NCBI RefSeq assembly: GCF_007970185.1
Contig: NZ_CP042431.1
Span: 4,712,001-4,776,000 of the forward strand
Direction: 5' to 3'
From: Pseudobacter ginsenosidimutans
GTDB taxonomy: Bacteria > Bacteroidota > Bacteroidia > Chitinophagales > Chitinophagaceae
DNA: 64,000 bases
The notes under the pieces: model-generated
What the model was told of the DNA's origin: nothing
What the model saw: the letters and a program-made list of their open reading frames with translations, nothing else
Database searches by the model: none
Shown here: positions 16,320 to 24,327 of the stretch, in pieces
Numbering within the stretch: the stretch's first letter is position 1
Layout of the letters: each line of letters starts with the position of its first letter
Position numbers and translations under genes: made by a program

Positions 16320-17819
16320 TTACTTTGCGCAGCAACTGGTTTCCCTGGAAGTGACGATTGTTTCCAATTGGGCAACGAGCGTTTTGGTGGCATTGTTATT
16401 TTTCAGCAATGCAATCAGCAGGTCAATCTTTTTAGTTTGTTCTTCAGCTGCCGAAAGTCTTTCCTGTAATAAAATATTCGTTTGTTTCAGTTTGCTGATC
16501 TCCTGATTTTGTTGATTGGTGCGTTCTTCCAGTGCATGGATCAGGATCATCATTACACCTTCCAGATCTGCCTGGTTGATGGTTGTATCGTTGCCGATGA
16601 TGCCGTACTGATCTTGTCCATAAGCGGCAAAGAATTCCTGTGCCATGGGGCCATAATGTCTTTGATGTATGCCTTTATAATTCCAGGACCCCATCTTCAT
16701 ACTGCGTAATCTGCCAAGCATTTCTTCGCCACGGGCCGGAATGAATCTTTCTTTTTTTGTGGAATCTGACACAATACTCCAGCTGTTGCTGTTGGGTGCC
16801 AGAATAACGCCGGCACTTAGGTTGCCAGCGCTGTACAGGCGGTAACCGCCACTGAATCTCGTTGTGAACTGATTATCGGCAGAACTTGAAATGGTTGAAA
16901 TTGCGGATGCGTCACCGATCAAAACAGAGCCACGATGGTCCGCCTTCATATCCATTCCCATTACCAGGGAGTAAAGAGCATTTGGTCCCGTGGAGAGATT
17001 CGAGCCAATTCCTATGGAGTAAGTACCATTGATGGTCATCAAACGACCCAGCGCTATGGCCTGATTTCCGTAAACAGTATTGACCCTTCCTACACTGATA
17101 CTGCCTTGTCCATACATTTGGTTTGATGTTCCAATGGATGCTGATCCGGCGCCGGCGCTGGAATTGAGACTGCCCAGCGCAAATGAATTCAGGCCGGCTG
17201 CTGCATTGTTCTGTCCGAATGCAAAGGAGTGCAGACCAATACTGTCCTCGTTCCACAGGTGGCCTTTATCCTCATCCAATGAACCCGCTCTCAATGAAGC
17301 TTTTCCTGGATACCACATGAATCTGGCGCCTGCACCGGATACGGGGATACTGCCTTCACCTGGTTTTCCATTGGAGGAGATGGCGCCGGAAGGATCGAAA
17401 TGAAAACGGTTCACGGGTACTGCGTTTTGGAATTTCGATTTAATGCGTACGGCGCCATTTTCATCGATACTGATCCCTACTGTTGTATCGTTGTTACTGA
17501 GGCGATATCCGCCCAGCCGGAGATTTTCTGTTGCCAGGTGTTTGCCCATTTGATCGGACAATGGTTTCCAGGAGTCCTCAAAAATATAGAGTCCTTTCTG
17601 TCCATCTGTCTGGAAAATGATCAGGCCGTTTGCCGGAGAGCTGATCGCTTTTTTCTGTGCTTCGGTCAGGCGTGGGGGTAAGAATCCCTTATTGTCGCTC
17701 TTTACGTCCAGCATGGCGCTTGTGTGCGGATCGGTATTGTCTGTTGTGATGGCAATGCCCTGTGCGCTGGATTGGAAGTATGCAAGTACGATCAGTGAAA
17801 GCAGCATGATCCTTTTCAT
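16320..17819 (-). CDS. Tail-fibre/YadA-head-like surface protein with S74 intramolecular chaperone domain
   Basis: A signal peptide (MKRIMLLSLIVLAYFQSSAQ) leads into the Bacteroidota pattern TSAMLDVKSDNKGFLPPRLT. Residues about 190-300 are repeated short units like those of YadA heads (SFALGSLNSSAGAGSASIG, SISVGRVNTVYGNQAIALGR). Residues about 350-430 resemble peptidase_S74 (DSTKKERFIPARGEEMLGRLRSMKMGSWNYK, YGPMAQEFFAAYG). The C-terminus is a coiled coil (NQQNQEISKLKQTNILLQERL) that should trimerise it. S74 domains of phage tail spikes cut themselves off after folding; whether this one does is unknown. It is first in an operon with the T9SS-sorted protein. Confidence 0.88.
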   Translation of the reverse strand: MKRIMLLSLIVLAYFQSSAQGIAITTDNTDPHTSAMLDVKSDNKGFLPPRLTEAQKKAISSPANGLIIFQTDGQKGLYIFEDSWKPLSDQMGKHLATENLRLGGYRLSNNDTTVGISIDENGAVRIKSKFQNAVPVNRFHFDPSGAISSNGKPGEGSIPVSGAGARFMWYPGKASLRAGSLDEDKGHLWNEDSIGLHSFAFGQNNAAAGLNSFALGSLNSSAGAGSASIGTSNQMYGQGSISVGRVNTVYGNQAIALGRLMTINGTYSIGIGSNLSTGPNALYSLVMGMDMKADHRGSVLIGDASAISTISSSADNQFTTRFSGGYRLYSAGNLSAGVILAPNSNSWSIVSDSTKKERFIPARGEEMLGRLRSMKMGSWNYKGIHQRHYGPMAQEFFAAYGQDQYGIIGNDTTINQADLEGVMMILIHALEERTNQQNQEISKLKQTNILLQERLSAAEEQTKKIDLLIALLKNNNATKTLVAQLETIVTSRETSCCAK

Positions 17820-17950
17820 GATGATGGTTTAGTTGAAACGGGACAAAAATGCGGGAGCGAAAGTAAGCGGCCCAGTCTTTTGCCTGTCAGCAATTCCGAC
17901 AAATCACCAATAGGAGGGACCAAAATAATATAGGAACGATAAGTTGGAGT

Positions 17951-17977
17951 AAAAAAAAGCCGCAAATATTGCGGCTT
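17951..17977 (-). terminator. Rho-independent terminator of the META-domain gene
   Basis: On the reverse strand a 9-bp stem AAGCCGCAA/TTGCGGCTT with a 3-nt loop is followed by a T8 run. It lies 21 nt after the stop at 17999. Confidence 0.9.
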
Positions 17978-17998
17978 CTCAAATTCATGGTTGTCTTG

Positions 17999-18517
17999 CT
18001 ATTTCATATACACTGCAACAAATCTTGCCAGTGGCGCCATACGTGCCTTGTTGATTACAAGCGTATCTCCGTTGACGTAATAATTGTCTGCCTCTGTCAA
18101 TGCCTTCGTGAACTGGTTTTCTATATCCAGTGCAGGGCAGGCCATTTGAGTGGATACCAGCCTGTCGATCTTGATCCTGTTGGGCGCTTTAAGCTCATAC
18201 TGACCTCCGAATCCGTTACAGCCGCCGTTACCATTTACCTGGTTCTGGTCTGTTTTGAAGATCACATGTGGCTCTTTCATGAATGTACTGTCCACTTTCA
18301 CTGCCTTGCCATTGATCTCAGTCAGCTTCCAGTATTTTTCTTTCAGTCCTGTGCTGTCTGTTGACGCCAGCGGAGCAGAGGAGGGGGCTGGTGCTGTTGT
18401 AGTATTGTCCACTTTTGCAGTATCCGTTCCGGGCTCCGTGGTTTGCGACTGATTATTGCAGCTAAAAGCCGCCACTACACAAAAAGAAATGAATGCAGGT
18501 AAGATGGTCTTCTTCAT
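17999..18517 (-). CDS. META-domain (HslJ-like) lipoprotein
   Basis: The 172-aa product has a lipobox (FCVVAAFSC, Cys20), a long Thr/Pro/Ala-rich linker to about residue 57, then a META domain: KYWKLTEINGKAVKV, then NGNGGCNGFGGQYEL, then TQMACPALDIENQFTKAL. In E. coli the related HslJ is linked to heat shock and novobiocin resistance, but the molecular role of META domains is not known. It is monocistronic, with a recognisable promoter (18539-18568) and terminator (17951-17977). Confidence 0.9.
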   Translation of the reverse strand: MKKTILPAFISFCVVAAFSCNNQSQTTEPGTDTAKVDNTTTAPAPSSAPLASTDSTGLKEKYWKLTEINGKAVKVDSTFMKEPHVIFKTDQNQVNGNGGCNGFGGQYELKAPNRIKIDRLVSTQMACPALDIENQFTKALTEADNYYVNGDTLVINKARMAPLARFVAVYMK

Positions 18518-18538
18518 GTTTTCACTTTTTGGTTATAT

Positions 18539-18568
18539 CAAAAGTATCCAATACCGATCAATAACCAA
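18539..18568 (-). promoter_or_regulatory. Promoter of the META-domain gene
   Basis: The reverse strand reads TTG, 19 nt, then TACTTTTG (18539-18546), matching TAnnTTTG, about 21 nt before the start codon. Confidence 0.6.
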
Positions 18569-18601
18569 TCTGTTTCGTTGCATCCATTATCAACAAGTGT
18601 T

Positions 18602-18636
18602 TAAAAATAGCCGTTCCTTCCGGCACGGAACGGCTA
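18602..18636 (-). terminator. Rho-independent terminator downstream of the glycosyltransferase remnant
   Basis: The stem TAGCCGTTCC/GGAACGGCTA (10 bp, 18608-18636) continues on the reverse strand into a T-rich tract (ATTTTTAA). It ends leftward transcripts about 41 nt after the stop of the glycosyltransferase fragment. Confidence 0.8.
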
Positions 18637-18676
18637 AAGATTCGGAATGACTAACGCAGATAAGCCGGAATACTTC

Positions 18677-19267
18677 TCAATGTTGACTGATTTGCTTCAA
18701 CGGAAAGTGAAGCGCTGTTTCCCTTGCTGCTACTGAAAAACGATAAAATATTCTTGCATCGGAGCATAGCTCACGGATCGCTGTTAATAATTTGTTCTCA
18801 TTGTTTGGATCGATATGGAATCCTTCACGGCCATCGGTTACCATATCGTATTTACCATCCTGGTCCGGAACTATCACGGGACGGCCGCAGGCCATGGCTT
18901 CCAGGATACTCCTGTCCGAAATCGTGGAGTCTTCACCGGGAGCAGAGAGATTGAGCACCAGGTGCGCCTCTTTGTAAAATGGCAGGAGATCATGCTGCGC
19001 GCCAAATACGCTGCAATTGGCTGGCAGCATACCTATATGATTGCGGACCACATCATCATCGATCGGTTCGTTCAAAACCAGTTTGAAACGGATGCCCGGC
19101 ATTTTTGAAGCAATACGGAGAAAATGCCCGTTGGCAATCCGGTTATTGAGAGTAGAGATCATCAAAACGGTACAGGCTGTGCCAAGATGAGGAAGGTCCA
19201 GGTTGAATGCTTTCCGGAACCAGGTGGTTCTGCTGTTCTGATGGGGTTTATGTCCTGGCTTTTTCAT
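18677..19267 (-). pseudogene. Truncated GT4-type glycosyltransferase (C-terminal half only)
   Basis: The 196 codons encode only the C-terminal Rossmann domain of a group 1 glycosyltransferase: VLMISTLNNRIANGHFLRIA, then FGAQHDLLPFYKEAHLVLNLS. The donor-binding stretch is DRSILEAMACGRPVIVPD, followed by GREGFHIDPNN. Normal enzymes are about 350-400 aa with an N-terminal acceptor domain that is missing here. The reading frame stays open for some 28 codons upstream of ATG 19267 (..GWHRYGVIQDVKTKH) without another start before an in-frame stop, which suggests N-terminal loss rather than a natural single-domain protein. A good terminator follows. Activity is unlikely. Confidence 0.65.
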
Positions 19268-19564
19268 ATGCTTTGTTTTGACATCCTGTATAACTCCATA
19301 TCTGTGCCAGCCGGATTTTGGGTCCGAAAAGGTTGATTATCAGTAAAAATGAAAAAGTAGGAAAAAGCTAAGGGTCTAATAATGGGAGAAAATTTCCAAT
19401 TGCAGGAAATTCCATCACAGACCCATTTACCTGTCAACTGCCTTTTGCTTAACAAAACCTGCTAAAAAGTGCTTCCCTCCCTCGCTATCGTCTGAATTGA
19501 TGCCGATACCCTGTGCATGACTGTTAGCATAACAGGACAGCATAATCGAAAATGCCAGGAGAAC
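19268..19564. other. Gap without a recognisable gene
   Basis: About 297 nt with no supported gene. The short leftward open frame (19264-19455) has no family features. It may hold decayed upstream sequence of the truncated glycosyltransferase. Confidence 0.4.
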
Positions 19565-20407
19565 TTATTTCAACACGACCTCCACCCTGCGGTTCTTTGC
19601 TTTCCCATCATCTGTTTTGTTGCTGGCAACTGGAGCGAGTGAAGCTACGCCCTGCGCAGTTACCTGCGCTTTGTTGACGCCGTATTTTGTGGTGAGCTCG
19701 TTCACTACTGCAGCAGCACGGTCTTTGGACAAACTGAGGTTATGTTCCAGCGAACCGGAATTATCTGTATGTCCCACAATGAAAACATTCACTGGGTTGG
19801 CTTTGAGAAAGCTGGCAATATTCGTCAGCGTGGGCGCGGATTCTGCCTTGAGAGTGGCTTTGTCTGTATCGAAATAGATGCCATAGAAGAGAACCTTGCC
19901 TTCTGCATTCAGGTTGTTCTTTATATCATCTGCTGTCATCACTATATTCTGTTCCATCGGGGCTTCCATGATGCTGGACAAGGTGTAATTCCCGATACCA
20001 TCGGTATACACTTTTATCCAGTATGTATTTCCACCCTGCTTGAGTTTGAAGAAAACTTTGTCTTTATAAAAATCATCATAAAATACTTCTTCACCGCCTT
20101 TCTGTTTTACGGCATTTTTGAAGTTGTTCAGGATCTGCAGAGGCGATGGGCCTTTCTGCCATTCGCCCTGCCATTTGAAGGTCATGCTTTCCAGTTTTCC
20201 TTCCTTGCCCGCTACAACATAACCGGAGCTGCTCTTTTTATCGGGTACGTAGATTTCCAGCTGATCGAAATCTTTTTGCGTAACGGAGTATTCATCTACC
20301 AGGAAGTTGGGCATGGTGGAGAATAGGGAATGGCTGGTAACACGGCTTTGCGCAGTTGCGATATTCATAGAAAAGGCCAATAGAAACAGGAGACAGATTT
20401 GTTTCAT
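19565..20407 (-). CDS. OmpA-family peptidoglycan-associated outer-membrane protein
   Basis: The 280-aa product has a signal peptide (MKQICLLFLLAFSMNIATAQ) and a Bacteroidota-specific N-terminal region (DEYSVTQKDFDQLEIYVPD). The C-terminal OmpA domain (about residues 165-280) includes YGIYFDTDKATLKAESAPTL, VFIVGHTDNSGSLEHNLSLS, DRAAAVVNEL and KNRRVEVVLK, with the Asp and Arg that clasp diaminopimelate. It should tether the outer membrane to the cell wall. It is monocistronic, with a -7 motif TAGTTTTG (20433-20440, reverse strand) just upstream. Confidence 0.94.
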   Translation of the reverse strand: MKQICLLFLLAFSMNIATAQSRVTSHSLFSTMPNFLVDEYSVTQKDFDQLEIYVPDKKSSSGYVVAGKEGKLESMTFKWQGEWQKGPSPLQILNNFKNAVKQKGGEEVFYDDFYKDKVFFKLKQGGNTYWIKVYTDGIGNYTLSSIMEAPMEQNIVMTADDIKNNLNAEGKVLFYGIYFDTDKATLKAESAPTLTNIASFLKANPVNVFIVGHTDNSGSLEHNLSLSKDRAAAVVNELTTKYGVNKAQVTAQGVASLAPVASNKTDDGKAKNRRVEVVLK

Positions 20408-20541
20408 GGTAAACTTGTTTAGTAGTTGGTCGCAAAACTAAACAGAAGTAACATGCAGAGAGCGATCAGGCGATAAATTTCATCATCATTACCTTCACTT
20501 TCGTCATTAATCCATTTATTGTTGCAACATTTTCCGGCGGA

Positions 20542-21003
20542 TCAGAAACTGGTGTCTTTCCGGATCTGGTCTCTTACCTGTTGCGCCCAGTTCTTCAGGG
20601 TGGTCCTTTCGGCGTCTGTGAGTTTGGCGTCTTTATGCGTCCAGGTGTAGGAGGGTAATGGCATTTCGTGTTTTTCCACTGTTTCGATCACTTCTTCCAT
20701 TTTGTGATCAGCGCGTTTATAGGAGTATGCGGTGAAGGTGGAAAAATTGAGGTGACGCTTACCATCTTTGATATGGCTGGCCAGCCACCAGGCAACGGGT
20801 TGTATATTGCTGTACCAGGGGTACAAGGTATTATTGGAGTGGCAATCGTTACAGGCTTTGTCCAGAATGGGTTTTACTTCTGCGGGTATAGCATATTTAG
20901 TAGCGATATCAGTGGGAGAGGCAGCAGCTGCGATATTTTTTTCGGGCCTGAAGAATTGAATAATTACCAGTGCCAGCAGCAGTAGCCAGAAGAACTTTTT
21001 CAT
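20542..21003 (-). CDS. Haem-binding domain protein (single CxxCH)
   Basis: The 153-aa protein has an N-terminal membrane anchor (FFWLLLLALVIIQFF) and a c-type haem site C51-x-x-C54-H55 (LDKACNDCHSNNTLYPWYS). Later segments KRHLNFSTF and MEEVIETVEKHEMPLPSYTWTHKDAKLTDAERTTLKNWA are typical of the Bacteroidota haem-binding domain family (PF14376). It faces the periplasm. It lies divergent from the flavin reductase-like gene, so a link in electron transfer is possible but only inferred from position. Confidence 0.92.
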   Translation of the reverse strand: MKKFFWLLLLALVIIQFFRPEKNIAAAASPTDIATKYAIPAEVKPILDKACNDCHSNNTLYPWYSNIQPVAWWLASHIKDGKRHLNFSTFTAYSYKRADHKMEEVIETVEKHEMPLPSYTWTHKDAKLTDAERTTLKNWAQQVRDQIRKDTSF

Positions 21004-21079
21004 ACCAGGGGATTTTGCCCAATATAGAGAATATTGGTGAGCGATGAATCGAAAAAATCATTAGCTTGCTATACGTCTT

Positions 21080-21748
21080 ATGGAGAAGCATATCGTTAAG
21101 ATCCTGTCAATCACAGAAGTTACTCATGATGTAAAAAGCTTTCGTATCGAAAAGCCAGCTGGGTACGGGTTTATGCCAGGTCAGGCCACGGAGGTCTCTG
21201 TGAACAAGCCGGGATGGGAAAAGGAGCGGAGGCCGTTCACCTTCACTTCCCTGAATGAAGAGTCAACGCTGGAGTTCACTATCAAGCGGTATGCGGACCA
21301 TAACGGAGTTACCAACCAGATCCATCAACTGGTTCCCGGCGATGAGCTGATCCTGCGCGATGTGTGGGGAGCCATCGAGTACAAAGGTCCGGGATATTTC
21401 ATTGCAGGTGGGGCGGGAATTACCCCATTTATCGCAATTCTGCGGCAATTGAAAAAAGATGGACGGGCTTCGGGGAATGTGTTGTATTTTTCCAATAAGA
21501 CGGCCTTTGATGTGATCCTTGAAAACGAGTTGTATGAGATCCTGGGAAAAGATGCGCATTTCATTCTCTCCAAGAATGAAACACCAGGTTACGAGCACGG
21601 ATACATCAACAGGGCATTTCTAGACACAAATGTTACTGATCTCCGCAAGCACTTCTACGTTTGCGGTCCTGATAGAATGATTTCAGATGTCAATGGCGCA
21701 CTGGAGCAAATGGGTGTTCAGCCCGATGCTGTAGTGTTTGAAAAATAA
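21080..21748 (+). CDS. FAD-dependent NAD(P)H oxidoreductase (ferredoxin/flavodoxin reductase-like)
   Basis: The 222-aa product has an FAD-binding barrel with RPFTFTS (51-57, the RxYS-type flavin motif) and an NAD(P)-binding domain with GGAGITPFIAIL (from residue 110). The C-terminal CGPDRMI motif is also present. There is no [2Fe-2S] domain, so it resembles stand-alone flavodoxin or ferredoxin reductases. It is cytoplasmic. Being next to a membrane haem protein on the opposite strand hints at a redox pair, without proof. A strong terminator follows. Confidence 0.9.
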   Translation: MEKHIVKILSITEVTHDVKSFRIEKPAGYGFMPGQATEVSVNKPGWEKERRPFTFTSLNEESTLEFTIKRYADHNGVTNQIHQLVPGDELILRDVWGAIEYKGPGYFIAGGAGITPFIAILRQLKKDGRASGNVLYFSNKTAFDVILENELYEILGKDAHFILSKNETPGYEHGYINRAFLDTNVTDLRKHFYVCGPDRMISDVNGALEQMGVQPDAVVFEK

Positions 21749-22167
21749 AAAGCCGCTCTATCTTGAGCGGCTTTTGCCTTTGATTGTTGTTTCTGGTGGC
21801 TATACCCGCCGGCCTCTTCTCTTGTGAGCTTCCGCCGTGGCGGATTCTGGCTCAGGTAATCGATCGATCGCTTATGATCTTCAATAAGCATATCTGCCAT
21901 ATCCCTGCTGAATCCATGACGAACGAGTACTCTTTGTGCTGTTATATCGCTGGCCGTTCCGGTTAGCGGATAACTGGCTATCTGCCATCCGCGGGAACGG
22001 ATCTTGTCTGAGATATCATAGAGGTTGAAACCAAGCGCTTCTTCTGCACTTTGCTTCATCGTCCAGCACGCTCCCGGCCATCCGTGGCGGCCATCGTAAA
22101 GGAGATCGAAATAGCCCATCTTTCCCACTGCGCCGGCAATATATGCGGCATGGTCGTTGGTAAGCAT
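21718..22167 (-). pseudogene. Glutamate decarboxylase remnant (C-terminal domain only)
   Basis: The frame encodes DGRHGWPGACWTMKQS, then FNLYDISDKIRSRGWQIASYPL, then QRVLVRHGFSRDMADMLIEDHKRSIDYL. These are recognisable as the C-terminal small domain of PLP-dependent glutamate decarboxylases. About 300 residues including the PLP lysine are missing, so it cannot be active. Its ATG (22167) overlaps the TGA of the upstream PagL-like gene as TGATG, so the debris could still be translated by coupling. The frame also runs through the terminator and into the end of the convergent reductase gene. It most likely reflects a deletion that fused an old gad gene to this locus. Confidence 0.7.
21747..21775 (+). 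terminator. Rho-independent terminator, probably bidirectional
   Basis: AAAAGCCGCTC pairs with GAGCGGCTTTT (11 bp, loop of about 7). T or A runs on both sides allow it to act in both directions. It overlaps the 3' end of the leftward glutamate decarboxylase remnant. Confidence 0.88.
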
Positions 22168-23369
22168 CAGAAGAAGATTGCGCGTTTGTATCGGTTGCGG
22201 TCCTTGTGAAACTGGTAACCGAGATGCCATTCGAATACATCGGAGGAACCTCCATGTGCTTTCACTGTGATGCCGGCCAGGTAATGTTTCAGGAATCTTG
22301 CACGCAATCCCACACGCAGGTAATGCTTTTTATTCTCATCATTGAACTCATTTCTCTTGAGGTAGAAGCCGATGCCCAGTGGAACGGAGATGCCGCGGCG
22401 GAGGACCCATTCTCCATTGATGGTGATGCCGGAACTGAACTGCTTGCTGAATTTGGATTTGCCTGGTGTGCTGTCGCGATACTGGCCACCAGCTGCATAA
22501 AAAAGATCTGCGCCCAGGCCAGCGCGGAATTTGTAGGAGAACTGGTAGAGGCCCTGTGCGGATAAAGTATTCTTCACGTAGCGTGTGCCACCAATCATGT
22601 ATTGTTTTTCGCCGGCGGAAAGGAGGAGGTTGGCCAGAAAGAATGGTTTGAATTTGGGAATGGTATCATGCCTGGTATCGATATGCACTTTGTTCACACG
22701 ATATGCGATGCTGATGGTGGCAGGCAGCATATTGATGCCATAGTTGGGGAGGGTGAACGCACTGTTGCTGAAATGCCGGAAGCCTGCGCCGCCGATCAAT
22801 AACCAGTTTGGACTGAGTGTATAACTTGCATTGAGAAAGGCTGCCACATAACAGTTGTTACGGGAGCCGATATATTTATTGGATGGATTGGTGGCCTCAT
22901 CGAAAGGATTGAAGCCAAAAGAAATTCCAAACGCTGCATAGTAACCGAAACGCCAGCGGCTCTGCGGATCGTAATTTTTGAAAGGGATATTGAACCAGCC
23001 GTAAAGCCCCATCGGCTTTCCAAAATTCTTATTGTGGAAAGTGGAATAATAGAATCCCACACCCAGTAGCTGGTGTCTGTACAGTTGTGAGTAGGTATCG
23101 GGAGAAGGTATCTGCCAACCTACGCGAAGATTGAAGGCATCGTATACGGAACTGTCCAGCAGGGCTTTTCCCGTGCTGCTGCCATCACTCATAACGTAAG
23201 CGATCTCCGGGCTGAGGATCAGCCAGAGCGCTTTGCGGGCCTTGAAAAGAGAATCCTGGTTTTGTGGTTTGCCGGAAAACACGCCGTTATCTTCCTGGGC
23301 TGTGAGGCCATGGCTAACGCAGATGAGTACACTACAGAAAGAAAAATTTTTCAGTAGCTTTTTGATCAT
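22167..23369 (-). CDS. Outer-membrane lipid A deacylase-like protein (PagL / acyloxyacyl hydrolase family)
   Basis: The 400-aa product has a signal peptide (FCSVLICVSHGLTAQ) and alternating beta-barrel strands. The segment GGAGFRHFSNSAFTLPNYGIN carries the PagL-type catalytic His199 and Ser201, followed by a beta-rich C-terminal half. PagL removes the 3-O acyl chain of lipid A. In Bacteroidota the family is longer, as here, and the substrate is inferred only. The C-terminus ends with an unusual basic stretch (HKDRNRYKRAIFF) at the junction with the decarboxylase remnant. Its natural end may therefore have been altered by the deletion. Confidence 0.8.
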   Translation of the reverse strand: MIKKLLKNFSFCSVLICVSHGLTAQEDNGVFSGKPQNQDSLFKARKALWLILSPEIAYVMSDGSSTGKALLDSSVYDAFNLRVGWQIPSPDTYSQLYRHQLLGVGFYYSTFHNKNFGKPMGLYGWFNIPFKNYDPQSRWRFGYYAAFGISFGFNPFDEATNPSNKYIGSRNNCYVAAFLNASYTLSPNWLLIGGAGFRHFSNSAFTLPNYGINMLPATISIAYRVNKVHIDTRHDTIPKFKPFFLANLLLSAGEKQYMIGGTRYVKNTLSAQGLYQFSYKFRAGLGADLFYAAGGQYRDSTPGKSKFSKQFSSGITINGEWVLRRGISVPLGIGFYLKRNEFNDENKKHYLRVGLRARFLKHYLAGITVKAHGGSSDVFEWHLGYQFHKDRNRYKRAIFF

Positions 23370-23398
23370 ACTTAAATATAATCAAAAAATGTACTGCA

Positions 23399-24226
23399 TC
23401 AATACTTGTACTGGTATTGAATTTTCCCGATCAGCGCTTTTGATTTGGAATAGCATTCGTCTTTAGTTTTCAGTCCTTTTTCATCGTAGGTGTAGAACCA
23501 TTTCTGGTAATCCCCTTCGGAGGTCACCAGCATGGTGGCAATGCGGCCATTGGCATCGTATTCGAAAATGTAATCGGGGATAAGCCGCTGGGCTCTTTCA
23601 TTATAGCGAACGATATCGGTCAGGCGTTTCTGTTCATCGTAATAATAGAAAACAGCAGGTTGTTCCTTGCCGCGGAAATGACTTCTTTCCTCCACCAGAT
23701 TGCCTTCTTCATCAAAAACAAAACTCACCAGCGTGGTGTCTTTACCGTTTTTGATCTTCAGCATTTTTTCTGGTCTTCCATTATTGTTCCAGGTCCAGAT
23801 ATGTTCTTCTTTCAGGATGAATTGTCCATCTGAAGTGGAAGAGCTGATCAGCCTGCTGAGTTTGTTGGAGGGCAGGTAGTAATATTCGATGCTGATCTTG
23901 TTGCCGTCGCTGGTATCGATGGTGGACTTCAGCAAACCCTTAGCATCGTATTCGGCAATATTGCGGTTGGTGCCGCTGAGGCCGGTGGTGGTAGTGGTGG
24001 TGAGGGTGGAACCGTTGCCGGTGATCACCTGTTGACTGGAGAAACCTTCAATGGGCTGGTTGCTGCCGTCGAAGCTGAGGAACTCTACACTGCTTACGCG
24101 GTTCTGAACCAGCAGGTCTCTTCTTTTCATGGTTTCCCTGGTCATCAGCACATCATTGTACCAGAACTGGCTGAAACCAGTGCAAAAACTGAGCAATCCC
24201 AAAACGATCAGAATAAGTGCTTTCAT
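23399..24226 (-). CDS. Secreted protein with RHS-like YD repeats, unknown function
   Basis: The 275-aa product starts with a signal peptide (MKALILIVLGLLSFCTGFSQ). It then carries several degenerate YD-type repeats: AEYDAKGLLKSTIDTSD, then YYYLPSNKLSRLISSS, then FVFDEEGNLVEERSHF, FEYDANGRIATMLV and YTYDEKGLKTKDECY. A low-complexity Thr stretch (TLTTTTTTG) lies near residue 75. Such short repeat proteins are common in Bacteroidota and are not toxins by themselves, since no toxin C-terminus is present. It lies 29 nt upstream of the PagL-like gene on the same strand, so they may be co-transcribed. Confidence 0.75.
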   Translation of the reverse strand: MKALILIVLGLLSFCTGFSQFWYNDVLMTRETMKRRDLLVQNRVSSVEFLSFDGSNQPIEGFSSQQVITGNGSTLTTTTTTGLSGTNRNIAEYDAKGLLKSTIDTSDGNKISIEYYYLPSNKLSRLISSSTSDGQFILKEEHIWTWNNNGRPEKMLKIKNGKDTTLVSFVFDEEGNLVEERSHFRGKEQPAVFYYYDEQKRLTDIVRYNERAQRLIPDYIFEYDANGRIATMLVTSEGDYQKWFYTYDEKGLKTKDECYSKSKALIGKIQYQYKY

Positions 24227-24327
24227 ATACGGTTATTAACGAAGGTGCGCCTTCTTTTTATACAGGCATCGCAAAATTTTCTCCAAAATAGCGCCTTTCC
24301 TTATTTTTAGACAAAAATACACCCCAA

